A stretch of 64,000 nt of DNA, taken from Microbulbifer donghaiensis. Its GTDB lineage: Bacteria; Pseudomonadota; Gammaproteobacteria; Pseudomonadales; Cellvibrionaceae. Made by a program: the position numbers and the translations under genes. Within the stretch, counting starts at the first letter, position 1. Each line of letters opens with the position of its first letter. Where the stretch lies: positions 1 to 64,000 of the forward strand of contig NZ_FQVA01000006.1 of assembly GCF_900129095.1 (NCBI RefSeq), in the 5' to 3' direction. Of the stretch, positions 18,727 to 27,455 are shown in pieces. Below the pieces are notes generated by a model. The model was given only the letters and a program-made list of their open reading frames with translations. It made no database searches and was not told the DNA's origin.

Positions 18727-20364
18727 TTGGACATCGACCGCAGCATACTCGACGTATTCACAAACGCCTGCGCCAAGTTCGGTGACAGGCCGGCCTTTAC
18801 CTGCTTGGGGCAGACGCTTTCCATCGCAGACATCGACAGGCTCAGTGCCCGCTTTGCGTCCTATCTACAGAATCACACCGACCTGGAGCCGGGAGATCGC
18901 ATCGCTGTCCAGCTGCCCAACGTGCTGCAATACCCGGTGGTCGTATTTGGCGCTCTGCGTGCCGGCCTGGTGGTCGTCAACACCAATCCGCTGTACACAC
19001 GCCGTGAGCTCAAGCACCAACTGAACGATTCCGGTGCCAAGGCGCTGGTGGTACTGGCCAACATCGCCGATACCGCCTCTGCGGTTGTGGCCGAGACCGG
19101 CGTGGAGAAAGTGATCGTCAGCGAGATCGCCGACCTGCACAGCCCCCTCAAGCGCGTGCTGATCAACAGTGTCGCCAAATACATCAAGAAGATGGTGCCG
19201 GAATTCGCCTTTGCCAATCAGGTCAATTTCCGCGACGCCATGTCCCTGGGCGCCAGGCAGCCGCATACCGACGTACAGCGGGCACCGGAAGATGTCGCCG
19301 TGCTGCAGTACACCGGCGGTACCACCGGTGTGGCCAAGGGCGCGATGCTCACCAACCGCAACCTGGTTGCCAACATGGAGCAAGTGCGCGAGGCCTTGGG
19401 CGACTCGATGAAGGAAGGTGAGGAGCTCTATGTGGCGCCGCTGCCGCTTTACCACATCTACGCCTTTACCATTCACTGTATGTGCCTTTTCGCCATCGGC
19501 AGCCATTCGCTGCTGATTCCGAACCCGCGCGATATCCCGGCCTTCGTGAAAACCCTGAAGGGTGTGCGCTTCACGGGCTTCGCCGGCCTGAATACCCTGT
19601 TCAACGGCCTGATGCGCAATCCTGAATTTGCCGAGCTGGACTTCAGCAAGCTGCATACCACGGCCTCCGGCGGTATGGCGCTGACGCGCGACACCGCCAA
19701 GCGCTGGGAGGAAGTGACCGGCTGTGTGGTCACCGAGGGTTACGGGATGACGGAGACTTCTCCGGTCGTCTCTTTCAACCCGGCGGATGCCGTGCAGCTG
19801 GGTACCGTCGGCGTGCCGGTGCCGAATACCGAAGTGAAGGTAATCGATGAGAACGGCAACGATCTGCCTAACAACTCTCCGGGCGAACTGTGCGTGCGCG
19901 GTCCGCAGGTGATGAAGGGCTACTGGCAGCGTCCGGAAGCCACCGCCGAAACCCTGGATAGTGAGGGCTGGCTGCGCACCGGTGATATGGCAGTGATCCA
20001 GGATGACGGCTATATCAAGATCGTGGATCGCAAGAAAGACATGATTATCGTGTCCGGTTTCAATGTTTACCCCAATGAAATCGAAGACGTGATCAGCGCC
20101 CACGACAAGGTTGCCGAAGCGGCGGCCATTGGTATTCCGGATGAGAAGAGCGGCGAGCAGGTGAAACTGTTTGTCGTGAAGGCCGATCCGTCGTTGACTG
20201 TCGAGGAAGTGGTGGCCTACTGCCGCGAAAACATGACGGCGTACAAGGTGCCGAAGCAGGTGGAATTCCGCGAAGATCTGCCGAAGACAAACGTGGGCAA
20301 GATTCTGCGTCGCGAGCTGCGCGACGAGGAGCTGAAGAAAATCGAGGCGGCTGTCAGCGCCTGA
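18727..20364 (+). CDS. fadD: Long-chain fatty acid-CoA ligase (FadD type)
   Basis: FadD activates fatty acids to acyl-CoA with ATP. The AMP-binding signature YTGGTTGVAKGAML is present. So are YGMTETSPVV, the hinge and motif region GWLRTGDMAVIQDDGYIKIVDRKKD (shown only in part here), and a C-terminal catalytic lysine in KTNVGKILRR. The body is highly similar to Pseudomonas FadD1/FadD2. The start is odd: no ATG is available, and the best choice is TTG 18727 behind GGGAGAAG, giving 545 residues that begin MDIDRSILDVF. The usual leading segment (a motif like EFWxDKxPAG) is missing. Another in-frame TTG at 18655 adds 24 residues that look unrelated to FadD. Confidence 0.88.
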   Translation: MDIDRSILDVFTNACAKFGDRPAFTCLGQTLSIADIDRLSARFASYLQNHTDLEPGDRIAVQLPNVLQYPVVVFGALRAGLVVVNTNPLYTRRELKHQLNDSGAKALVVLANIADTASAVVAETGVEKVIVSEIADLHSPLKRVLINSVAKYIKKMVPEFAFANQVNFRDAMSLGARQPHTDVQRAPEDVAVLQYTGGTTGVAKGAMLTNRNLVANMEQVREALGDSMKEGEELYVAPLPLYHIYAFTIHCMCLFAIGSHSLLIPNPRDIPAFVKTLKGVRFTGFAGLNTLFNGLMRNPEFAELDFSKLHTTASGGMALTRDTAKRWEEVTGCVVTEGYGMTETSPVVSFNPADAVQLGTVGVPVPNTEVKVIDENGNDLPNNSPGELCVRGPQVMKGYWQRPEATAETLDSEGWLRTGDMAVIQDDGYIKIVDRKKDMIIVSGFNVYPNEIEDVISAHDKVAEAAAIGIPDEKSGEQVKLFVVKADPSLTVEEVVAYCRENMTAYKVPKQVEFREDLPKTNVGKILRRELRDEELKKIEAAVSA

Positions 20365-20388
20365 TACGCAATCGCCCCCGGCAAGAAG

Positions 20389-20420
20389 AGCCCTGCTGTC
20401 TCCAGTGGGGCTTTTTTTTG
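20389..20420 (+). terminator. Terminator after fadD
   Basis: AGCCC (20389-20393) pairs with GGGCT (20408-20412), with an inner CTG/CAG helix, and is followed by a run of eight T. The following 200 bases up to the YciI gene show no gene that I can support. Confidence 0.75.
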
Positions 20421-20637
20421 CCCGTTAGTCGTCCCCAGGATCGGTTCCAATGCTTGTTTTTTCCCCTTCGCTTTCAGGCCAGGGTTTCGCTGGACGATGA
20501 AACGTGCGCCAAAAAAACTCTGAAAAAACTTTTGTCGTTGTCGAAACCGCTGCGCTCCGCTCGACTACTGTGAAACACAACCGAGTACCTTCGGTAGGCA
20601 TTCAATAATGGTTGGCGATGGCCAAAGGAGAGCGAAT

Positions 20638-21042
20638 ATGCGTTTTATGATGTTGATGATTCCCAGGGGTTACGAAAAGGCAGAGCCGGGTACTATGCCG
20701 GAGGCCGCCGCGGTTGAGGCGATGATGCGCTATAACGCCGAACTGCAGGAAGCCGGGGTGCTGGTGAGCCTGGAGGGGTTACACCCTCTTGCCATGGGAG
20801 CGCGGGTATCGTTCGAGGGTGGGCAGGCGACGGTTACCGACGGACCCTTTGTGGAAACCAACGAAGTCCTGGGCGGTTTCTGGATGATTCAGGTGGGCTC
20901 CAAGGAGGAGGCGATCGAGTGGGCCAAGCGCTGCCCCGCCTCCGAAAATGAAATCATCGAGCTGCGCCAGGTGCAGGAATTCGAAGATTTCCCCGAAGAT
21001 GTGCAGGAAGCCGCCGCCGAATTCAAGGCCATGCAGTCCTGA
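20638..21042 (+). CDS. YciI/DGPF-family protein
   Basis: The 134-residue protein belongs to the YCII-related (DGPF) family of small alpha/beta-barrel proteins. The name motif TDGPFVETNEVLGGFWM is clear, and the start MRFMMLMIPRGYEKAEPG is typical. Family members are dimeric; the enzymatic role is uncertain, and many lie beside ECF sigma factors, though none is present here. Start ATG 20638 is chosen because AAAGGAG is at good spacing; the ATG at 20608 lacks one. A DUF1428 gene follows after 30 bases, probably in the same operon. Confidence 0.9.
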   Translation: MRFMMLMIPRGYEKAEPGTMPEAAAVEAMMRYNAELQEAGVLVSLEGLHPLAMGARVSFEGGQATVTDGPFVETNEVLGGFWMIQVGSKEEAIEWAKRCPASENEIIELRQVQEFEDFPEDVQEAAAEFKAMQS

Positions 21043-21072
21043 TCCCGTCAACCCGACCAAAGGAGGCGCCAT

Positions 21073-21432
21073 ATGACGCGCTATGTAGATGGGTTTGTAC
21101 TTCCGGTGCCGAAAGCCAATCTCGATGCTTACCTGCAGCTGGCCCAAGCCGCCGGCGCCGTGTGGAAAGAGCACGGTGCGCTTGAATACGTTGAGTGTGT
21201 TGCCGAGGACGTGAAAGCCGGAGAAGTCACGTCCTTTCCCCAGGCCGTTAAGTTACAGGAAGGCGAAACGGTGATTTTTTCGTGGATTGTTTACGAATCG
21301 CGCGAACACCGTGACAGCGTAAATGAGAAGGCGATGAAGGATCCGCGCATGGCCAACCTGAAACCGGAGGATTTGCCATTCGATGCCAAGCGCCTGTTCT
21401 GGGGGGGCTTTAGTGAAATAGTGCGGTTCTAA
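21073..21432 (+). CDS. DUF1428 family protein
   Basis: The 119-residue product fits DUF1428 (YbaA-like), another small dimeric alpha-beta fold related to the NIPSNAP/EthD-type barrels. Typical segments are YVDGFVLPVPKANLDAYLQL, WKEHGALEYVECVAED and KDPRMANLKPEDLPFDAKRL. The function is unknown. AAAGGAGG lies at the right distance from the ATG. It probably shares a message with the YciI-family gene upstream, and the pairing of two such small proteins is common in proteobacteria. Confidence 0.92.
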   Translation: MTRYVDGFVLPVPKANLDAYLQLAQAAGAVWKEHGALEYVECVAEDVKAGEVTSFPQAVKLQEGETVIFSWIVYESREHRDSVNEKAMKDPRMANLKPEDLPFDAKRLFWGGFSEIVRF

Positions 21433-21527
21433 ATCGTACAGTGAATACAGCTGCTGGTTTCGCGCGCAAGAAGTAACGCCGACTTTGCGCTATATAAGCT
21501 GAATATTGCACAGGGAAACTGGCATCG

Positions 21528-21995
21528 ATGGCGGACGGTGAAGAGCGACACGGACTGATTCACAATGAGTTGCCGAAGGAGCACGAAGATCCACTGATTC
21601 GGGTTTTGCACCAGATTATTCGCAACTCGGTGCGCGTGTTGGCGGTGCTGATGGCGCTGGTCATCGTCTGGGGTGTGCTGGATGTCATACTGGTGTTGTA
21701 CCAGCGCCTCAGTGCAGCACCGGTATTGCTGCTCGACGCCAACGACCTGTTCGATGTGTTTGGCGCCTTTATGTTGGTACTGATCGCGATCGAGATTTTT
21801 ATTAACGTTCGCTTGTATCTGGGTTCCAACGTTATCCCGATCCAGTTGGTGGTGGCTACGGCACTGATGGCGATTGCCCGGAAAGTGATCGTTATGGATC
21901 TGGATGACATCGGTCCGAAATACATTTTTTCCATCGGCACCGTGGTATTGGCACTCGGTGTGACTTACTGGTTAGTCGCCAAGAGAGAAAAGTGA
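21528..21995 (+). CDS. PsiE-family membrane protein
   Basis: The 155-residue protein matches the phosphate-starvation-inducible PsiE family. It has a charged soluble N-terminus of about 30 residues and then four hydrophobic helices: VLAVLMALVIVWGVLDVIL, the segment starting VFGAFMLVLIAIEIFI, IQLVVATALMAIARKVIVM and IGTVVLALGVTYWLV. Its biochemical role is not known in any species. No PHO-box-like sequence is evident upstream, so phosphate control is not supported here. Confidence 0.85.
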   Translation: MADGEERHGLIHNELPKEHEDPLIRVLHQIIRNSVRVLAVLMALVIVWGVLDVILVLYQRLSAAPVLLLDANDLFDVFGAFMLVLIAIEIFINVRLYLGSNVIPIQLVVATALMAIARKVIVMDLDDIGPKYIFSIGTVVLALGVTYWLVAKREK

Positions 21996-22004
21996 TCACC
22001 TTAC

Positions 22005-22030
22005 CGCTAGGACGCTAGGACGCTAGGACG
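22005..22030. repeat. Short tandem repeat CGCTAGGA
   Basis: The octamer CGCTAGGA is repeated three times at 22005-22028, followed by a degenerate CGTAGGAG. It lies between psiE and the VOC gene. Copy number could vary by replication slippage. No function is evident. Confidence 0.7.
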
Positions 22031-22088
22031 TAGGAGCAGGTGCTTACAGTTGGCTTCGCGGCTCAGTTCAGGAGGAAAAGCGTTGCTC

Positions 22089-22559
22089 ATGCAAAAGATT
22101 ACTCCGTTTCTGTGGTTCGATGGTTGTGCCGAAGCGGCGGTGGAGTTCTATACCGGTGTATTCCCGGACTCCAAAGTGCTTGGCGTTCGCCGTGCGCCCA
22201 AGGGTGGCCCCGCGCCCGAGGGGGCGGTAATGGCGGTGGACTTCCAACTGGAAGGACAGAATTTTGTTGCGATCAATGGCGGGCCGCAGTTTCAATTTAC
22301 GCCGGCGATTTCGCTGTTTGTCAGTTGTGAGGATCAGCGGGAAGTAGATCGGCTGTGGGGCAAGCTTACCGAGGAGGGCGAGGAGTTACCCTGTGGCTGG
22401 CTGACGGACAGGTTCGGGGTGTCCTGGCAGATAATTCCGCAAGCGCTGGGAGAAAGGCTGTTCGACGCGGATACGGTCAAGGCCGGCAATGTGATGCAGG
22501 CGATGCTGAAGATGAAAAAAATCGATATCGCGGCAATCGAAGAGGCTTACGCTTCCTGA
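22089..22559 (+). CDS. VOC-superfamily protein (PhnB/3-demethylubiquinone-type domain)
   Basis: The 156-residue product is a member of the glyoxalase/VOC fold family labelled 3-demethylubiquinone-9 3-methyltransferase-like (PhnB-like). Characteristic segments are ITPFLWFDGCAEAAVEFYTG near the start, then FVAINGGPQFQFTPAISLFV and WLTDRFGVSWQIIPQAL. Most members are uncharacterised; the methyltransferase label is historical. ATG 22089 is used, although the strong AGGAGG is better spaced for an in-frame TTG at 22083, which would add two residues. Confidence 0.88.
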   Translation: MQKITPFLWFDGCAEAAVEFYTGVFPDSKVLGVRRAPKGGPAPEGAVMAVDFQLEGQNFVAINGGPQFQFTPAISLFVSCEDQREVDRLWGKLTEEGEELPCGWLTDRFGVSWQIIPQALGERLFDADTVKAGNVMQAMLKMKKIDIAAIEEAYAS

Positions 22560-22560
22560 T

Positions 22561-22587
22561 ACAGGAGCGGCCGCTGGCCGCTCCTGT
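22561..22587. terminator. Bidirectional hairpin between convergent genes
   Basis: A perfect 12-pair stem (22561-22572 with 22576-22587) has a three-base loop and separates the VOC gene from the M28 peptidase gene. No long T run follows. The core GAGCGGCCGCTGGCCGC also occurs, inverted, at 8862-8878. Confidence 0.7.
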
Positions 22588-22600
22588 TATTGCGATGAAG

Positions 22601-24394
22601 TTATTTTCTGGTCTCGGCGCTGGCGTCGCGAATTGCGCGGAACTCGTTGCCTTCATACCAGTTGGGCCAGTCGCGGCTGTTGGCGAGCTGCAGACCCAGT
22701 TCGATGCCCAGCTGCAGATCCATGGCCGCACCCTCCAGGTTCCACTCCGGATCGTATTCGTCGTCCGGCTTGTGGTAGGCGTGTGCGGTGTACTCCTCGC
22801 TTTTCTGCTGCGCCCACTCTCGGCCGTGTTCGAAACTGTCGGTGCCGGAATCGAAGTAGAGCATCGGTACGCCTTTCTTGGCCAGGCTGAAGTGATCCGA
22901 GCGGTAGAAGTAGCCGCGCTCCGGGTGATCTTCAGGTGCCAGGTAGCGGCCCTGTTGCTCGGCGGCCTTTTCCAGCATTTTTTCCAGTTCACTGTTACCG
23001 TAGCCGACGACGATGACATCGCGCATCGGGCCCAGCACGCCCATGGCGTCGAAGTTGATGCCGGCCACGGTCTTCTCCAGCGGTACTACCGGATTCTCGG
23101 CGTAGTACTTGGAGCCGAGCAGGCCGGATTCCTCTGCCGTAACGGCAACAAACACCAGTGAACGGTCCGGGCGCTCCGGCATTTCGGCGACTTGCTTGGC
23201 CATCGCCAGCAGGCCGGCTGTACCGGTGGCATTATCGACGGCACCGTTGAAGATATGGTCTTCGCCTTCGGCATTTTCGTTGATGCCGAGGTGGTCCCAG
23301 TGGGCGGTGTAGATAATCGCCTCATCGGGATGGGTCTTGCCGGGCAGCTTGGCGACCACGTTGCGGGAGTTGGAAGTGCGCACTTCGTTTTTCAGCTCCA
23401 CGCTGGCATTCAGTCCCAGGGCTTTCGGTTTGAAGCCGCGGGTCTTGGCCGCTTCCATTTCCTCGCTCAGATCCAGGCCGGCAGCTTTGAAGACCTCTGC
23501 GGCGGCATCGCCGGTCATCCAGGCCTCAACGGCGACGCGGTCGGCGTTTTTGTTGTCCGCGGCCAGGCTGATCTGGGCGCCGGACCAGCTGCCGCTAACC
23601 ACTTCCCACGGATAGCCGGCGGCACCGGTCTCGTGAATGATGATTGCGCCGGCGGCACCCTGGCGGGCGGCTTCTTCAAACTTGTAGCTCCAGCGGCCGT
23701 AGTAGGTCATGGCGTTGCCATTGAACAGCGCCTTGTCCTGGGTGGCGTAACCGGGGTCGTTGACCAGGATCACGGCGGTTTTACCGCTCATATCCAGGCC
23801 GGCGTAATCGTTCCAGTCGTTTTCCGGCGCGACGATACCGTAGCCAACGAACACCAGCTCGCTATCTTTCAGTGCGGAGGAATCGGTCTGGCGCTGGGTA
23901 AATGCCACCATATCGGTGAGCGGCTGCAGCTTCTTGTCGAAACCGCTTCCATTGTCGGCACCCTTGATTTCCAGCGGGATGGATTCGATCTGCATTTCCA
24001 CGACCGGTACCTGCTGGAACCAGCTGGGATTGCCGTCGGCATCGACGGTACCCGGTTCCAGGCCCAGGGCCTTGAACTGGTCGGCCAGGTAGTTGACGGT
24101 CAGCTCTTCACCTTTGCTGGCGGGCGCGCGGCCTTCGAACTTGTCGGAAGCCAGTACTTCGATGTGCTTGTGCAGGTCTGCCGCCATGGCTTCGACCTGC
24201 GCCTGCTCCGCTTCACTGAGCTGCGGCTTTGCGGCAGCGGCCGTCTCTTGGCTCTGCGTCTGCTGTTCGCTCTGCGCAGTGGCGGTTTCGGAAGCTTGTT
24301 GCGCGGGCGCGGAAGTGTCTTTGCCGCAGGCGGTCAGGGCACCGCCTATAGCGACGGCCAGACCCAGGCGGCGCCAGAGGGTAGGAATTCGCAT
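22601..24394 (-). CDS. M28-family metallopeptidase, lipoprotein
   Basis: This is a zinc aminopeptidase-type enzyme probably anchored in the outer membrane or periplasm. The signal MRIPTLWRRLGLAVAIGGALTAC is shown only by its ends here: a basic start and lipobox LTAC. A Gln/Glu/Ala-rich linker follows (residues 25-65). A PA-type insert may occupy about residues 150-330. The catalytic domain shows the two-zinc ligands in order: AHWDHLG, GAVDNATGTAGLL, the general base in VTAEESGLLG, FDAMG, and RSDHFS near the end. The length of 597 residues is normal for this subgroup. It is transcribed toward the VOC gene and ends at a shared hairpin. Confidence 0.93.
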   Translation of the reverse strand: MRIPTLWRRLGLAVAIGGALTACGKDTSAPAQQASETATAQSEQQTQSQETAAAAKPQLSEAEQAQVEAMAADLHKHIEVLASDKFEGRAPASKGEELTVNYLADQFKALGLEPGTVDADGNPSWFQQVPVVEMQIESIPLEIKGADNGSGFDKKLQPLTDMVAFTQRQTDSSALKDSELVFVGYGIVAPENDWNDYAGLDMSGKTAVILVNDPGYATQDKALFNGNAMTYYGRWSYKFEEAARQGAAGAIIIHETGAAGYPWEVVSGSWSGAQISLAADNKNADRVAVEAWMTGDAAAEVFKAAGLDLSEEMEAAKTRGFKPKALGLNASVELKNEVRTSNSRNVVAKLPGKTHPDEAIIYTAHWDHLGINENAEGEDHIFNGAVDNATGTAGLLAMAKQVAEMPERPDRSLVFVAVTAEESGLLGSKYYAENPVVPLEKTVAGINFDAMGVLGPMRDVIVVGYGNSELEKMLEKAAEQQGRYLAPEDHPERGYFYRSDHFSLAKKGVPMLYFDSGTDSFEHGREWAQQKSEEYTAHAYHKPDDEYDPEWNLEGAAMDLQLGIELGLQLANSRDWPNWYEGNEFRAIRDASAETRK

Positions 24395-24552
24395 AGATTT
24401 TTCCTGTGAGTCTTATTCTGAGCGAAGTAAGGTAACAAAAAGCGCGCCGGGAACCGAGATATTCTGTGCTGAATATCCGCCCTTGCGCAGGAAATTAATT
24501 TTTGGCGGGGCGCGCAGGAGCCTCCCTCGGGTGACTCCTGCGGCAGTCAGGC

Positions 24553-25674
24553 TTACAGGGTTTTCAGCGTCTCGCGAATCGGGAAGAGGATATCCCGTGC
24601 CAGCTGCTGGCAGCGCGCCGGGGACCAGCCCTCGATCGGATCCGGCAGGTTGTCGTTGTCCTTGAATGGCATTTCCAGCGTCAGCGCCAGGGTGCGGAAC
24701 TGGTGGCCGCACCAGTTGGTGCCGACTGTCATATTGGCCTCACCGGGCTTGTCCAGGTCGTAGCCGCGCTCGGTCTGGAAGTCGGGGCTGACGGCCTCGA
24801 AGGCGCGCTTGAAAGTCTCTTCCAGCCTGGCGTGGCGCTCGTCGTAACCGGGAACCCCCTCACAGGCGGCGACAAAGTTGTAGGGCAGGGCCTCGTCACC
24901 GTGGATGTCCAGGAAGATGTCCCCGCCCACCTCCAGCATTTTCTCCCGCACCAGGTAGACCTCGGGGCTTCGTTCCATGCTCGGATTCAGCCACTCGCGG
25001 TTGAGGTTGGCGCCGGCCGCGTTGGTGCGCAGGTGGCCGCGCACGCCGCCATCGGGGTTCATGTTCGGCACTATGTAGAAGACGGTATCGGCGAGCAGGC
25101 TCTGCGCCGCGGGGTTGGCGTCGTCCAGCAGTGTCTCCAGGAAGCCCTCTACGAACCACTCCGCCATGGTCTCCCCCGGGTGCTGGCGAGCAATCATCCA
25201 CGCGCGGTGTTTTGCCGCCTCTGCATCGCCCACCGTCAGCAGGGTCATGTCGCGGCCGTCGAGTGTTTTGCCGAGCGATTCCAAGTGCACGCGGTCGTTG
25301 CTCTGGGCCCAGGCGAGCATGTCCAGGTGGCGGTCCCAGGAAAACGGCGCGAAATACGCCAGGTAAACGCTCGGTTGGTCCAGCTCCACGGTGAAGTCGA
25401 GTGTCTGGCCGTCATAATTGGCGCCGATGCGGAACCAGTTCTGGCGATCGTACGAGGCGCATACGCGGTAGTTTTCCCAGCCTTCCGGGTAGGCGGCCTT
25501 GCCGGCATTGACGATTCGCAACGGGTAGCTTTCGCCCACTTCACCCTCGAGGCGGAAATGGAACCACTGGTAAAAGTCGGAGTTGTTGTCCTGGCGGATC
25601 GCCAGCTCCACCGGGCTGCTGTCGGCGTTGATGACTTCGATGTTGCCGCTGTCAAAAGCGCTGGTGATATACAT
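24553..25674 (-). CDS. M14-family carboxypeptidase (cytosolic carboxypeptidase-like)
   Basis: The 373-residue protein has the two-domain layout of bacterial CCP-like M14 peptidases: an N-terminal beta-sandwich of about 115 residues and a zinc carboxypeptidase domain. Zinc ligands are visible in ARQHPGETMAEWF (His and Glu) and LDIHGDE (His), and the substrate-binding NMNPDGGVRGHLRTNAAGANLN is a family hallmark. The catalytic glutamate is likely in LTLEMPFK. No signal peptide is seen, so it should be cytosolic. Related enzymes remove C-terminal glutamates or process peptides; the substrate here is unknown. Confidence 0.92.
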   Translation of the reverse strand: MYITSAFDSGNIEVINADSSPVELAIRQDNNSDFYQWFHFRLEGEVGESYPLRIVNAGKAAYPEGWENYRVCASYDRQNWFRIGANYDGQTLDFTVELDQPSVYLAYFAPFSWDRHLDMLAWAQSNDRVHLESLGKTLDGRDMTLLTVGDAEAAKHRAWMIARQHPGETMAEWFVEGFLETLLDDANPAAQSLLADTVFYIVPNMNPDGGVRGHLRTNAAGANLNREWLNPSMERSPEVYLVREKMLEVGGDIFLDIHGDEALPYNFVAACEGVPGYDERHARLEETFKRAFEAVSPDFQTERGYDLDKPGEANMTVGTNWCGHQFRTLALTLEMPFKDNDNLPDPIEGWSPARCQQLARDILFPIRETLKTL

Positions 25675-26061
25675 GAAAGGGCTCCAGTCAGTTTGTTGCG
25701 CGCAGGATACAGGGGAAGGGAGGATTTTTCAGTCTAGCCGGAGATGGCTGGCGCGATTTTTTCGGCTGGATACGAATGGGGGCAATAAAAAAGCACGGTA
25801 CCGTTTCCGATACCGTGCCTTTGCCGTTCCCTGGCGGCACCCGTTGCGACTACTGCTCCCTGGAATTTCCGGTGTCGGACCTCTGGCGACTGCTCACTGC
25901 CCGGTCTGATCACAAGTGCGTCATTCCACACTGTCAGAAATTGCGTACATCTCCCTTACGACCCGCAACCGGTGCTGATCAAAGTTTAGGCGCCGTTGTG
26001 GCAGCTATGTTGGCAAAGCGCCCAGTTTGGCGTCCTTTTGGTTAAGTTTTGATCGGTTCGG
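25675..26061. other. Intergenic region with a minus-strand terminator
   Basis: This 387-base gap contains a hairpin (GCACGGTA at 25793-25800 with 25811-25818). Its left side is a run of A, so it would terminate minus-strand transcription coming from the SYLF lipoprotein gene. Between 25825 and 26061 I see no gene; a weak inverted pair (GATCAAAGTTTA with TAAGTTTTGATC) spans about 25977-26054. Confidence 0.6.
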
Positions 26062-26643
26062 TCAGTCCATATTCAGGTCCGGATCTTTCCAGAACTTGGT
26101 CCCCTTGAGGGTGGCCTGGAGTGCAATACCGCTTTCGGTTAGCTGATAGACCCGCATGCCATCGGCGACAACTTCGGCGCCGATCGCCGCGCCCTTGTCC
26201 TGGGCCTTGGCGGCGGCATCTGCGTGGCCACCGAAGGACCAGCCGTGCTCAACGAAGCGTTGCATTACTTCCGGCGAATCAAACAAAAAGAGGGCGCGGA
26301 AGTCCTTGACGCCGAGTCCCAGGCCGACGCCCAGCTCGCCCATTTTCATGTAGGTGCGTTCGCGGGAGCGGTTGTTGACTGCAACGCCATAGCCCGTCGA
26401 GGCGCTGGCGAGCAGCAAATTGACGTTGACGTTGCTGAACACCGCGTAACCCGGCGCCCTGGCCAGGTCCTTGCGCAGGTCCGGTTGCAGCTGGTACAGC
26501 TGGTTGAGGACCCGGCTCTCGGTCTGGTCGATGTGCTGGCGCTGGTCGTGGCGGGTCTGGCCGGGTGCGGCGCAGCCAGTGGCGACGACAACAGCGAGAA
26601 GCAGGGCACTGATGATGGGCAGACGCAGGTTGGTGTTCGACAT
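26062..26643 (-). CDS. SYLF (YSC84-like) domain lipoprotein
   Basis: The product of 193 residues is a lipoprotein: hydrophobic segment IISALLLAVVVATGC with the cysteine near residue 24. Its mature part matches the SYLF lipid-binding family. Diagnostic stretches are LARAPGYAVFSNVNVNLLLA, TYMKMGELGVGLGLGVKDFR and ALFLFDSPEVMQRFVEHGW. Family members bind phosphoinositides in eukaryotes; the bacterial role is undefined. The ATG at 26643 is preferred to the upstream one at 26685, because the latter would put 14 extra polar residues before the signal. Confidence 0.85.
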   Translation of the reverse strand: MSNTNLRLPIISALLLAVVVATGCAAPGQTRHDQRQHIDQTESRVLNQLYQLQPDLRKDLARAPGYAVFSNVNVNLLLASASTGYGVAVNNRSRERTYMKMGELGVGLGLGVKDFRALFLFDSPEVMQRFVEHGWSFGGHADAAAKAQDKGAAIGAEVVADGMRVYQLTESGIALQATLKGTKFWKDPDLNMD

Positions 26644-26851
26644 GGTGATTCCCCGGTAATTGGTGGCCGTAGAACAGGCATTCATTAAATCAGAGCGCCG
26701 CCGGGGGCTCGAGTGCCAGATGCCGGCTTTGCGACTTCTGCCACAGTCGTGTTATGGGGCGCCACTTTCAGTGCGGGCGCGGATTGGGTAAGCTAGCCGG
26801 CCTTGTGGCGGGTATGGCCCCGCAGATCCAAGCCTTATGAAGAGACAAGTC

Positions 26852-27334
26852 ATGAAAAGAAGTGTTAAACGTGGCGTCGCCGCCAGCTGCCTGCTGGTAA
26901 TGATGATGAATCTGACCGCTTGCGGCTACTTCCTCTATCCGGAGCGCAAGGGGCAGGCCGGTGGCCGGATTGACCCGGTGGTTGTGATTCTCGATGGCGC
27001 GGCATTGCTGTTCGGCATTCTGCCCGGTGTCGTGGCCTTTGCAGTGGATTTCACCAACGGCACTATCTACCTGCCGGCGGGTGGCTCTTCCGCGATCGAT
27101 CGTCACGTTACCAGCGTAGGTGGCGACGAAGCGAAGAAGGTGGTCGACCAGCAGGGCCAGGAGTGGCTCGAGGTGCCGATCGACAGCCTGGGGGGCGAGG
27201 GCGATGATCTGCAGCAACTGAGCACAGCTCTGTCCAACGTTACCGATCGCCAGGTAGCCGTGCAGGACATTGTCTGGCTGGAAGATCTCGCCGCGCTGCG
27301 CGCAGCGACAGCCGAGCACACGGCTGCTCGCTAA
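26852..27334 (+). CDS. Conserved lipoprotein of unknown function
   Basis: The roughly 160-residue protein starts with a basic, then hydrophobic signal ending in the lipobox LTACG. It then has GYFLYPERKGQ, a hydrophobic segment VVVILDGAALLFGILPGVVA, and DFTNGTIYLPAG. This pattern is shared by a family of small gammaproteobacterial lipoproteins that sometimes carry misleading database names. The second hydrophobic segment may insert into a membrane. Two ATG codons are possible, 26837 and 26852; AAGAGACA before the second favours it. It is divergent from the SYLF lipoprotein gene. Confidence 0.78.
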   Translation: MKRSVKRGVAASCLLVMMMNLTACGYFLYPERKGQAGGRIDPVVVILDGAALLFGILPGVVAFAVDFTNGTIYLPAGGSSAIDRHVTSVGGDEAKKVVDQQGQEWLEVPIDSLGGEGDDLQQLSTALSNVTDRQVAVQDIVWLEDLAALRAATAEHTAAR

Positions 27335-27455
27335 GGGTTTTTGATCGACCCGGAAGCCGCCGGTACGGCTTCCGGGCTCGAGAGTGCAATCTCTCCAATT
27401 GCACGGTTTGCGGCGCTTATCTGTGCAAAGCGATTGGGTTTTCCGCGCAGAGTGG

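Noticed and set aside
18578..19024. Plus-strand 148-codon frame overlapping the start of fadD
   Set aside because: Out of frame with the strongly conserved FadD sequence, and its composition is Ser/Thr-rich noise. I considered it as a frameshifted FadD N-terminus, but it shows no similarity to one.
22005..22030. Short CGCTAGGA repeat as a possible start of a CRISPR or an iteron array
   Set aside because: Only three 8-base copies without spacers and no replication or Cas gene nearby.
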